Assembly: GCA_029863735.1 (NCBI GenBank)
Contig: JAOTUT010000056.1
Location: 1-7,938, forward strand
Source: Ignavibacteria bacterium
GTDB taxonomy: Bacteria > Bacteroidota > Ignavibacteria > Ignavibacteriales > Ignavibacteriaceae
Direction: 5' to 3'
Length of the DNA stretch: 7,938 bases
Shown: positions 1 to 5,444 of the stretch, one piece after another
Position numbering within the stretch: the stretch's first letter is position 1
How the letters are laid out: each line of letters begins with the position of its first letter
The notes under the pieces: model-generated
Told to the model about the DNA's origin: nothing
The model's database searches: none
Seen by the model: the letters and a program-made list of their open reading frames with translations, nothing else
Translations under genes and position numbers: made by a program

Positions 1-2
1 AC

Positions 3-320
3 CCAAAAACAATATCTCGCCCAAAACCTTCCATATATTATGACGATAGTTTTGATGATGAAACATTTAAAATAATGGAAGAATCATTGAAACCTTTATT
101 TAAAGGTTGGTCTGTAAATGAGTATTATTTATTCGATGGATACATTATGTCTCGGTATAGGAATAACTCTTATTTTCCAAGAAAAGCGAATTGGATTTTG
201 CAAGATAGAATAGGATGCTTATTAAGCTTATTAAGTTCTGTCGGAATAATATTTTTTTATTTAAGAATTATCGGTAAAAGAAAACTGATTGTAATTGAAC
301 CAATAAATCCATCAAAGTAA
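3..320 (+). CDS. Hypothetical protein, 3' end only, one membrane-like segment
   Basis: The frame is open from the window edge (first complete codon at base 3) to a TAA at 318-320, giving 105 residues of a gene whose start lies outside. An ATG at 75 is in frame, but coding-like sequence continues upstream of it and there is no ribosome binding site before it, so it is probably internal. The visible protein begins with a charged, acidic part (YYDDSFDDETFK) and has an aromatic middle (GWSVNEYYLFDGYIMSRYR). Near the end is a hydrophobic run (GCLLSLLSSVGIIFFYL) followed by basic residues (GKRK), as in a transmembrane helix near the C-terminus. I do not recognise the family and assign no function. 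It is followed by 131 gene-free bases and then the transporter on the same strand. Confidence 0.55.
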   Translation, partial: PKTISRPKPSIYYDDSFDDETFKIMEESLKPLFKGWSVNEYYLFDGYIMSRYRNNSYFPRKANWILQDRIGCLLSLLSSVGIIFFYLRIIGKRKLIVIEPINPSK

Positions 321-352
321 ATTAATTAATTCTCGAGGAATTTTATTTTAAT

Positions 353-374
353 GTTATTGATGTTTGACAATAAC
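353..374. repeat. Short hairpin in the spacer before the transporter gene
   Basis: GTTATTG (353-359) and CAATAAC (368-374) are perfect 7-base inverted arms around an 8-base loop. A weaker hairpin, AATTC (328-332) with GAATT (338-342), lies just after the preceding stop codon and is followed by T-rich sequence. Either could end the upstream transcript or act as an operator for the transporter gene 78 bases on. Neither is GC-rich and neither has a clean T-run, so a terminator role is only inferred. Confidence 0.25.
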
Positions 375-451
375 CTTAATCAACCTTGTTTTCAAAAAGT
401 TTGTACTTCAAATTCTAATTTGGTTTACTTACTTAATCTCATTAGTTAATC

Positions 452-1345
452 TTGACAAGCTACATCGGTGAAATAGCAGCACTTGCTACAGCTTTCTGCT
501 GGTCAATAACTTCGTATGCGTTTACGAATGTTTCGAGAAGGATTGGCGCAATACAGGTTAACATCGACAGGATGGTTTTTGCAAGCGTTCTGCTCATAGG
601 AATCATTGGCAGTTTTGGAATAAGTCTCACATTAACTTTCAACCAGATTTCAAATCTTGTGATCAGCGGAATACTGGGATTAGTTTTGGGTGATTCCTTT
701 TTATTCAAATCATTTCAGCTTATAGGGGCCAGACTCGGAATCATTATTATGGCAGCAGTACCTGTTCTCAGCGCCATACTAGCTTTTTTCTTTCTGAATG
801 AAATTATTTCCTACCTTGGAATGCTTGGGATGCTGCTGACAATTGCAGGGATATTGATTGTTGTGTTAGAAAAAAAATCGCTTGAGCAAAGCAATATTTC
901 TTTTAATAAGATTGGAATATTTTATGGTTTCCTTGGAGCACTTGGTCAGGCAACAGGATTGATCTTTGCTAAGTTTGCTTTCCAGGGAGGGGAACTTAAT
1001 GGATTTGCCGCGAGCTTAATAAGATTATTTTCTGCATCAATACTTATTCTTCCACTTGCTTCAACTTTCAGGAGATATAAAAATCCATTAAAGATTTATC
1101 CAAAAGACAGCTATTCATCTAAAGTAATTTTAATCGGTACTATCTTCGGACCGGTGCTGGGAATTACGGGAAGTCTAATTGCAATTGAATATGCTAAGGT
1201 TGGTATCGCCTCAACCCTAATGGCAACTATGCCGATAATTATGCTGCCGATTTCAAGATTTTATTTTAAAGAGAAACTCGATTGGAAAGCAATAATTGGT
1301 GCATTCGTAGCAGTAGCTGGTGCAGCAATTATCTTTCTTAGATAA
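452..1345 (+). CDS. EamA/DMT-superfamily membrane transporter
   Basis: This encodes a 297-residue, very hydrophobic protein with the layout of the drug/metabolite transporter superfamily: two EamA halves (about residues 5-139 and 153-296) of five predicted membrane helices each. Helices fall near residues 5-24, 42-62, 67-86, 95-115, 120-139, 153-173, 184-203, 224-245, 252-270 and 279-296. The family hallmark at the end of each half is visible: PVLSAILAFFFLNE (104-117) and its counterpart PIIMLPISRFYFKEKL (261-276). Such proteins sit in the inner membrane and usually export or exchange small metabolites; the substrate cannot be read from sequence. The start is TTG at 452. The frame is closed by TAG at 443-445 and no ATG is available near the N-terminus, so TTG is the best choice although no Shine-Dalgarno is seen. 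The length matches the family norm. The gene converges on the macro-domain gene with 2 bases between the stop codons. Confidence 0.85.
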   Translation: MTSYIGEIAALATAFCWSITSYAFTNVSRRIGAIQVNIDRMVFASVLLIGIIGSFGISLTLTFNQISNLVISGILGLVLGDSFLFKSFQLIGARLGIIIMAAVPVLSAILAFFFLNEIISYLGMLGMLLTIAGILIVVLEKKSLEQSNISFNKIGIFYGFLGALGQATGLIFAKFAFQGGELNGFAASLIRLFSASILILPLASTFRRYKNPLKIYPKDSYSSKVILIGTIFGPVLGITGSLIAIEYAKVGIASTLMATMPIIMLPISRFYFKEKLDWKAIIGAFVAVAGAAIIFLR

Positions 1346-1347
1346 AT

Positions 1348-1857
1348 CTAATCTTTTAAAATTTTTTGATAAACCTGATAAGTTTCCTCATCAAAGCAAA
1401 TAAAAATTACTTTCTCGATAGATGCATTCTTCTCAAAAAATTTCTTTGCTTTTTTTACTGCAATGTTTGTTGCTCTTTCTAATGGGAAGTGATAAACGCC
1501 AGTACTGATAGCAGGGAATGCAATTGTTTTAACTCCATTTTCAACAGCCAGCCTTAAAGATTTTCTATAGCAGCTTGCAAGAAGTTTATCTTCATTATTT
1601 TTTCCATCAATCCAAACAGGACCAACAGTATGAATAATATATTTAGCAGGAAGTTTAAATCCGGGAGAAATTTTTGCTTCGCCGGTTTGGCAGCCGTCAA
1701 GCTTTCTATTAAATTCTAAAAGTTCCGGTCCGGCTGCGTGATGAATCGCTCCATCCACTCCGCCGCCGCCAAGCAAGGAAATATTGGCAGCATTCACAAC
1801 AGCATCAACTTTAAGTTTGGTAATGTCGCCTTTGAGGATTTCTATTCTTTCACTCAT
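1348..1857 (-). CDS. Macro-domain protein, probable O-acetyl-ADP-ribose deacetylase (MacroD/YmdB type)
   Basis: This 169-residue protein is essentially one macro domain. Visible motifs are GDIT (10-13), NAAN (22-25), the glycine-rich loop [14 protein letters not shown] (30-43), the core strand IIHTVGPVW (74-82) and the phosphate-binding loop STGVYHFP (118-125). Asn25 and Asp35 correspond to the residues implicated in catalysis in E. coli YmdB, so the active site looks complete. Members of this class hydrolyse O-acetyl-ADP-ribose, the by-product of sirtuin deacetylation, and can remove mono-ADP-ribose from acidic side chains. They act in the cytoplasm. The ATG start lies 13 bases after the kbl stop codon with no clear Shine-Dalgarno, which suggests co-transcription with kbl and perhaps translational coupling. 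The stop is TAG. Which of the known macro-domain substrates it uses in this organism is not determinable. Confidence 0.88.
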   Translation of the reverse strand: MSERIEILKGDITKLKVDAVVNAANISLLGGGGVDGAIHHAAGPELLEFNRKLDGCQTGEAKISPGFKLPAKYIIHTVGPVWIDGKNNEDKLLASCYRKSLRLAVENGVKTIAFPAISTGVYHFPLERATNIAVKKAKKFFEKNASIEKVIFICFDEETYQVYQKILKD

Positions 1858-1870
1858 TGATACGCAAGAA

Positions 1871-3061
1871 TTAAATACCCATTTCTTTTTTTACTTCGCT
1901 GAACTTCTCAATTGCAAAATCCAGATCTTCTCTAGAATGAGCTGCTGAAATCTGTACTCTTATCCGTGCGGTTCCCTTAGGAACTACCGGATAGAAAAAT
2001 CCAATAACGTAAATTCCTTTTTCTAATAATCTGGCTGCCATTTTTTGTGAAAGTACTGCATCACCCAGCATAATGGGAACAATTGGGTGAACGCCTTCTT
2101 TAATTTTAAATCCGGCAGCTTTAATTTTTTCTCTGAAATATTTTGTATTCTCTTCTAACTTGTCTCTTAAATGAGTTGTGGAACTCAACATATCTAATAC
2201 CTTAATTGAAGCTGCAACAATAGAAGGTGCAACTGTGTTTGAGAATAAATATGGTCGTGATCTCTGTCGCAGAAGATCAACAATTTCTTTTCTTGCTGAA
2301 GTGTAACCACCGCTTGCACCACCGAGTGCTTTTCCTAATGTTCCAGTGATTATATCAACTCTTCCCATAACATTATTGTGTTCATGTGTACCTTTACCAT
2401 TTTTACCCATAAATCCTACTGCGTGAGAATCATCAACCATCACCATTGCACCATATTTTTCTGCAAGATCACAAATTCCCTTTAGGTTTGCAATATAACC
2501 GTCCATTGAAAAGACTCCGTCCGTTGCTATCAATATCTGTTCTGCATTATTGGATTTCGCTTCTTTTAATTTTTCCTCAAGGTCTTTCATATCATTATTC
2601 TTGTACCGATATCTCTGTGCTTTACACAAACGAACGCCATCAATTATACTGGCATGGTTTAGTTCGTCACTTATAACCGCATCATTTTCATTTAGGATGG
2701 TTTCAAATAATCCTCCATTTGCATCAAAACAAGATGTGTACAGAATTGTATCTTCCGTCTCAAGGAAATCTGAAATCTTCTTTTCCAGTTCTTTGTGAAT
2801 TTGTTGGGTACCGCAAATGAATCTTACTGACGAAAGACCATAGCCCCATTTATCGTAACTGCTTTTAGCAGCTTCAATAATTTCAGGATCGTTCGACAAT
2901 CCTAGGTAATTATTTGCACACATATTTAAAACTTTCTGCCCACCCTTAACTTCAATGTTTGCACTCTGCGGACTGGTGATAACTCTTTCTTTCTTAAATA
3001 AACCTTCTTTTTCTATGCTTGATAGAATTTCAGAATAATATTTTTTTTGCTCTGTGTTCAT
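1871..3061 (-). CDS. kbl: Glycine C-acetyltransferase (2-amino-3-ketobutyrate CoA ligase)
   Basis: This 396-residue PLP enzyme of the alpha-oxoamine synthase family matches the family length. In the threonine pathway it cleaves 2-amino-3-ketobutyrate with CoA to glycine and acetyl-CoA in the cytosol. Visible motifs are [12 protein letters not shown] (48-59), [11 protein letters not shown] (75-85), [11 protein letters not shown] (132-142) with His136 stacking on the cofactor, [11 protein letters not shown] (209-219) with Asp210 and His213 contacting PLP, and [14 protein letters not shown] (239-252) with Lys244 as the Schiff-base lysine. These positions agree with the E. coli Kbl numbering. BioF and serine palmitoyltransferase share the fold, but the tdh gene upstream on the same strand favours Kbl. 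The ATG start is supported by AAGGG (3071-3075) nine bases upstream. tdh and kbl are separated by the GIY-YIG element; the macro-domain gene follows after 13 bases. Confidence 0.93.
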   Translation of the reverse strand: MNTEQKKYYSEILSSIEKEGLFKKERVITSPQSANIEVKGGQKVLNMCANNYLGLSNDPEIIEAAKSSYDKWGYGLSSVRFICGTQQIHKELEKKISDFLETEDTILYTSCFDANGGLFETILNENDAVISDELNHASIIDGVRLCKAQRYRYKNNDMKDLEEKLKEAKSNNAEQILIATDGVFSMDGYIANLKGICDLAEKYGAMVMVDDSHAVGFMGKNGKGTHEHNNVMGRVDIITGTLGKALGGASGGYTSARKEIVDLLRQRSRPYLFSNTVAPSIVAASIKVLDMLSSTTHLRDKLEENTKYFREKIKAAGFKIKEGVHPIVPIMLGDAVLSQKMAARLLEKGIYVIGFFYPVVPKGTARIRVQISAAHSREDLDFAIEKFSEVKKEMGI

Positions 3062-3070
3062 AATTTTTTA

Positions 3071-3075
3071 CCCTT
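3071..3075 (-). promoter_or_regulatory. Ribosome binding site of kbl
   Basis: Read on the minus strand this is AAGGG, nine bases before the kbl ATG. It lies between kbl and the left end of the GIY-YIG element, so the insertion has left kbl its own translation signal. Confidence 0.5.
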
Positions 3076-3095
3076 AACTTGTAATTGACTACGAC

Positions 3096-3123
3096 TGTCA
3101 TTCCTGCGAAAGCAGGAATCTAT
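3096..3123 (+). repeat. Left palindromic repeat flanking the GIY-YIG gene
   Basis: The unit runs from TGTCATTCC to GGAATCTAT. Its core is a perfect hairpin with arms ATTCCTGC (3100-3107) and GCAGGAAT (3112-3119) and a four-base loop, GAAA on the plus strand and TTTC on the minus strand. It ends 3 bases beyond the GIY-YIG stop codon. No T-run follows the hairpin in the direction of the GIY-YIG transcript, so it is not a standard intrinsic terminator. From memory, palindromes of this TGTCATTCCTGC...GCAGGAATC type are common dispersed repeats in many environmental bacterial genomes. An inverted relative lies at 3424-3472. Confidence 0.8.
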
Positions 3124-3126
3124 TTA

Positions 3127-3417
3127 TTATTCCATTAAATTTTTTGATAAATCATTCCAAACAGGATTTAATTTTTCAATTAGTTCTATCTTCCATTGTC
3201 TTTTCCATTTCTTCAATCTCTTTTCTCGAAGTATTGCTGCATTCACATCGTTTGTAGATTCAAAATAAACAAGTTTGTTGACCGAATATTTTTTTGTAAA
3301 GCCTTTTATTAATCCCGACTTGTGTTCATAAACTCTTCTTACTAAATCGTTGGTGATTCCTGTATATAAAGTACCATTTCGCTTACTGGCAAGAATATAA
3401 ACGTAATATGTTTTCAT
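3127..3417 (-). CDS. Small GIY-YIG domain nuclease-like protein
   Basis: This 96-residue protein consists of a single GIY-YIG domain of the small YhbQ/UPF0213-like type. The signature appears as YVY (5-7) and YTG (18-20), followed by the conserved Arg27 of NDLVRRVYEHK, His32, and the metal-binding Glu65 within AILREKRLKKWKR; NPVWNDL (84-90) is the usual family ending. All catalytic-type residues appear present, so it could cut or nick DNA, although the cellular role of these stand-alone proteins is poorly known. The gene lies between two inverted palindromic repeats, in the same direction as tdh and kbl. No Shine-Dalgarno precedes the ATG. TATAAT occurs on the minus strand at 3421-3426, three bases before the start, compatible with a near-leaderless transcript but unproven. 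The protein is lysine- and arginine-rich at its C-terminal half. Confidence 0.88.
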   Translation of the reverse strand: MKTYYVYILASKRNGTLYTGITNDLVRRVYEHKSGLIKGFTKKYSVNKLVYFESTNDVNAAILREKRLKKWKRQWKIELIEKLNPVWNDLSKNLME

Positions 3418-3423
3418 CAGATT

Positions 3424-3472
3424 ATAAATTCCGGCTCAAGCCTGCCTGACGGCAGTCAGGGCCAGAATGACA
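3424..3472 (-). repeat. Right palindromic repeat flanking the GIY-YIG gene
   Basis: On the minus strand this copy starts TGTCATTCTGG and ends CCGGAATTTAT, so it shares its outer ends with the left repeat in inverted orientation but has a longer core. The outer stem pairs 3428-3435 with 3461-3468 with a single mismatch. Inside, two mutually exclusive short stems are possible: CCTGAC (3445-3450) with GTCAGG (3455-3460), or CTGCC (3442-3446) with GGCAG (3451-3455). It occupies the leader of the GIY-YIG gene and ends 8 bases from the tdh stop codon. Confidence 0.75.
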
Positions 3473-3480
3473 AAGATATA

Positions 3481-4515
3481 TTATCCCCAATCAAGAATGA
3501 CCTTCCCTGAATTACCAGACTTCATTATCTCAAATCCTTCAAGGTGATCATCAATCTTAAATCGATGAGTTATGATTGGACTAATTGGTAATCCGCTTTG
3601 AACCATCGCCTGCATCTTGAACCAGGTTTCAAACATCATCCTGCCGTAAACGCCACGGATGGTTAGTCCGTTGAAAATAACTTTGTTCCAATTGATGCTG
3701 GCTTTTTCAGGGAGAATTCCAAGTAATGCCATTTTTCCGCCGTTATACATTACATCAATCATATCGTTAAAAGCATGAATACTTCCACTCATCTCCAGTC
3801 CAACATCGAAACCGCCGACCATACCTAATTCTTTTACAACATCAGGAAGTTTTTCTTTAGTGATGTTGACTGCTCTGGTAACTCCGAGTTTTTTAGCGAG
3901 TTCTAAACGGTAAGGATTCATATCTGTAATAACAACATTTCTTGCACCGGAGTGTTTTACAATTGCAGCAGCCATAATTCCAATGGGACCAGCTCCAGTA
4001 ATTAGAACATCTTCACCTAGCACATCAAATGATAATGCGGTGTGAACAGCATTTCCAAGCGGATCAAATATTGAAAATATTTCTTTGGGAATCTTAGGAT
4101 CGCAATGCCAGATATTGGAAACAGGAATTACAAGATATTCCGCAAAACATCCCGGACGATTTACCCCAACTCCTTTTGTATTCGGGCAAAGATGACCTCT
4201 TCCTTCACGGCAATTCCTGCAATGACCACACACGATGTGTCCTTCACCACTAACTAATTCTCCTACTTTAACATCCTGAACATTATCTCCAAAAGCTTCA
4301 ATTGTTCCAACATACTCATGTCCAACATGCATTGGAACGGGAATAGTTTTCTGTGCCCATTCATCCCAGTTATAAATGTGAATGTCAGTTCCGCAGATAG
4401 AAGTTTTATGAATTTTTATCAGCACATCATTTGGTCCGTATTCGGGAACAGGAACTTCATCCATCCAGATACCGGGCTCAGCATATTTTTTTACAAGAGC
4501 CTTCATTTTTTTCAT
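3481..4515 (-). CDS. tdh: L-threonine 3-dehydrogenase
   Basis: This 344-residue zinc-dependent medium-chain dehydrogenase oxidises L-threonine with NAD+ to 2-amino-3-ketobutyrate, the substrate of Kbl encoded downstream. The catalytic zinc site is visible in [15 protein letters not shown] (39-53, Cys41) and GHEYVG (65-70, His66 and Glu67). The structural zinc site is the four-cysteine lobe Cys96, Cys99, Cys102 and Cys110. [12 protein letters not shown] (150-161) is characteristic of threonine dehydrogenases within the family. The Rossmann motif is GAGPIG (174-179), with Asp198 in VVITDMN as the expected NAD-selecting acid. Length agrees with E. coli Tdh (341). The ATG at 4515 is preferred over the in-frame ATG three codons later because AAAGG (4523-4527) sits seven bases upstream. 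Two inverted repeats in the 157-base upstream region may be regulatory. Other MDR sugar or polyol dehydrogenases are less likely given kbl nearby. Confidence 0.94.
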   Translation of the reverse strand: MKKMKALVKKYAEPGIWMDEVPVPEYGPNDVLIKIHKTSICGTDIHIYNWDEWAQKTIPVPMHVGHEYVGTIEAFGDNVQDVKVGELVSGEGHIVCGHCRNCREGRGHLCPNTKGVGVNRPGCFAEYLVIPVSNIWHCDPKIPKEIFSIFDPLGNAVHTALSFDVLGEDVLITGAGPIGIMAAAIVKHSGARNVVITDMNPYRLELAKKLGVTRAVNITKEKLPDVVKELGMVGGFDVGLEMSGSIHAFNDMIDVMYNGGKMALLGILPEKASINWNKVIFNGLTIRGVYGRMMFETWFKMQAMVQSGLPISPIITHRFKIDDHLEGFEIMKSGNSGKVILDWG

Positions 4516-4522
4516 GATAATA

Positions 4523-4527
4523 CCTTT
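4523..4527 (-). promoter_or_regulatory. Ribosome binding site of tdh
   Basis: AAAGG on the minus strand, seven bases before the ATG at 4513-4515. It decides between that start and the ATG three codons downstream. Confidence 0.55.
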
Positions 4528-4584
4528 CGAGAAAAGATTACAAGCAGGCTGTTATAGTTAATTGCAAAAAGAATTTTTTGAATA

Positions 4585-4598
4585 ATCTAAACTTAGAT
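4585..4598. promoter_or_regulatory. Palindrome upstream of tdh, operator candidate
   Basis: ATCTAA (4585-4590) and TTAGAT (4593-4598) are perfect 6-base inverted arms around a 2-base AC spacer, 70 bases upstream of the tdh start. This is the size and symmetry of a dimeric repressor or activator site. A second inverted repeat, AGTAAA (4607-4612) with TTTACT (4622-4627), lies just beyond it. AT-rich DNA makes such palindromes by chance, so regulation is a guess. Confidence 0.25.
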
Positions 4599-4672
4599 AA
4601 TAGGGGAGTAAACAACAATAATTTACTGTCGTCAAAAAAGAGAAATGGAAAAGTTTGAATCTGAATTTTATT

Positions 4673-5086
4673 TCAAATAAGAGAAAACAATGCAAAATCC
4701 ATTTTACTAATTAAGTTAGGTTTGCTTTGAATTTCTTTCATTTTTTTATAAACCCACTGATCATCAATACCGTTTGTTTTTGCAGTTTCATTTAACCAGC
4801 TTAATTCATCTTTTCCTATTACATTATCTGAAAGTGCGAGCTTTAGTCCATCTTCAATAAAAGATTTAGCAATATCCTGCCTGGAAAATTTTATCGGTTC
4901 TTCAGTTATAAATTTGTTTTCAAGAAGGTTTGATATTGTCTCATTAAAAAAATCTGAAGAAAAGCCTAATCGTGTTGCGAACTTTTTTATCATAGATATT
5001 TCTGATTCAGTTAATTGATTATCTTTTCGGGCCGTGATTAGTAAACCCTTAAGGTAGCTGCTGCGATCGAGTTGGGGTATTTCCAC
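4673..5086 (-). CDS. Small acidic helical protein, possibly TerB-like
   Basis: This 137-residue protein appears all-helical, with no signal peptide or membrane segment, so it is probably cytoplasmic. Two similar segments are visible: YLKGLLITARKDNQLTESEI (11-30) and a counterpart near 76-95 (FIEDGLKLALSDNVIGKDEL). Each has a helix, an acidic turn and then an E-rich helix. This resembles the repeated helix pattern of TerB/tellurite-resistance-like domains, in which an aDG.is..E turn recurs, but the DG pairs are replaced here (KDN and SDN), so the assignment is tentative. The start is GTG at 5084-5086: no in-frame ATG exists before the upstream TGA, and GAGG at 5092-5095 sits five bases away as a good Shine-Dalgarno. 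It lies 157 bases upstream of tdh on the same strand and is divergent from the M14 peptidase. No function is assigned. Confidence 0.65.
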   Translation of the reverse strand: MEIPQLDRSSYLKGLLITARKDNQLTESEISMIKKFATRLGFSSDFFNETISNLLENKFITEEPIKFSRQDIAKSFIEDGLKLALSDNVIGKDELSWLNETAKTNGIDDQWVYKKMKEIQSKPNLISKMDFALFSLI

Positions 5087-5444
5087 AATAACCTCACTTT
5101 GGTTTGATGTTGTTCAAAGCTAATTAATTTGGACTGGTTAAAAAATGCTTTTGCAAATGCATTCAAACATAATACCATAACTTTAGATTAAAATATAATT
5201 AATGAAGACTTGAATTTCAAAGTGATAAACGGTTACCATACGTCATTTCTAACGAGTTAACATTTAAATTATCCAATCACTTTATAATTGTTAAGTTTTT
5301 ATTACCGATTCGAAAATCAATTTTACTGTTTTTTTCTGATATTTTGGTATCAATTTAGATTACAAAAAAGCTGGAAGAAATTCTCATTTGATTATTTTTA
5401 TGTTAACGAATCATCAATTATAAATAAATTATAATTTCTGAAAA
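5087..5444. other. Gene-free AT-rich divergent intergenic region
   Basis: These 358 bases separate the divergent TerB-like and M14 genes and must hold promoters for both. I find no convincing ORF, tRNA, large repeat or GC-rich hairpin. Next to the TerB-like start is its Shine-Dalgarno (5092-5095). At the other end, TATAAT (5430-5435) lies nine bases before the M14 ATG with no recognisable -35 box at standard spacing; if used, it would give an almost leaderless mRNA, which fits the absence of a Shine-Dalgarno there. A weak inverted pair TTAACA/TGTTAA lies in the middle (about 5258-5294). Confidence 0.5.

Larger units (their letters stand above)
3096..3472 (-). mobile_element. Putative GIY-YIG-carrying element with inverted terminal repeats in the tdh-kbl spacer
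   Basis: The 377-base unit is bounded by perfect 8-base inverted repeats, TGTCATTC (3096-3103) and GAATGACA (3465-3472). Each is the outer edge of a hairpin-forming repeat, and the GIY-YIG gene fills nearly all the space between them. Outside the unit, 34 bases remain before kbl and 8 after the tdh stop, so the spacer without it would be 42 bases, normal for an operon. No target-site duplication is evident in the immediate flanks. Calling it mobile is inference from this architecture; the alternative is a resident gene beside two independently acquired repeats. Confidence 0.5.

Noticed and set aside
460..708. Open frame on the minus strand inside the transporter gene
   Set aside because: It lies wholly within a well-supported membrane protein gene and its translation resembles no domain; it is a shadow of the plus-strand coding sequence.
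2446..2798. Two overlapping plus-strand open frames inside kbl
   Set aside because: Both are antisense to conserved Kbl motifs, with low-complexity Ser/Phe/Leu-rich translations and no ribosome binding sites.
3100..3119. Intrinsic terminator after the GIY-YIG gene
   Set aside because: The stem is good, but on the transcribed strand it is followed by mixed sequence without a T-run.
3096..3472. CRISPR array or group I intron around the GIY-YIG gene
   Set aside because: There are only two repeats, inverted and unequal in length, with a gene rather than spacers between them. The unit is intergenic and interrupts no exon, so a homing-intron reading does not fit.
4318..4557. Plus-strand open frame over the tdh start region
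   Set aside because: It is antisense to conserved Tdh sequence and runs through the tdh ribosome binding site; nothing in the translation is recognisable.
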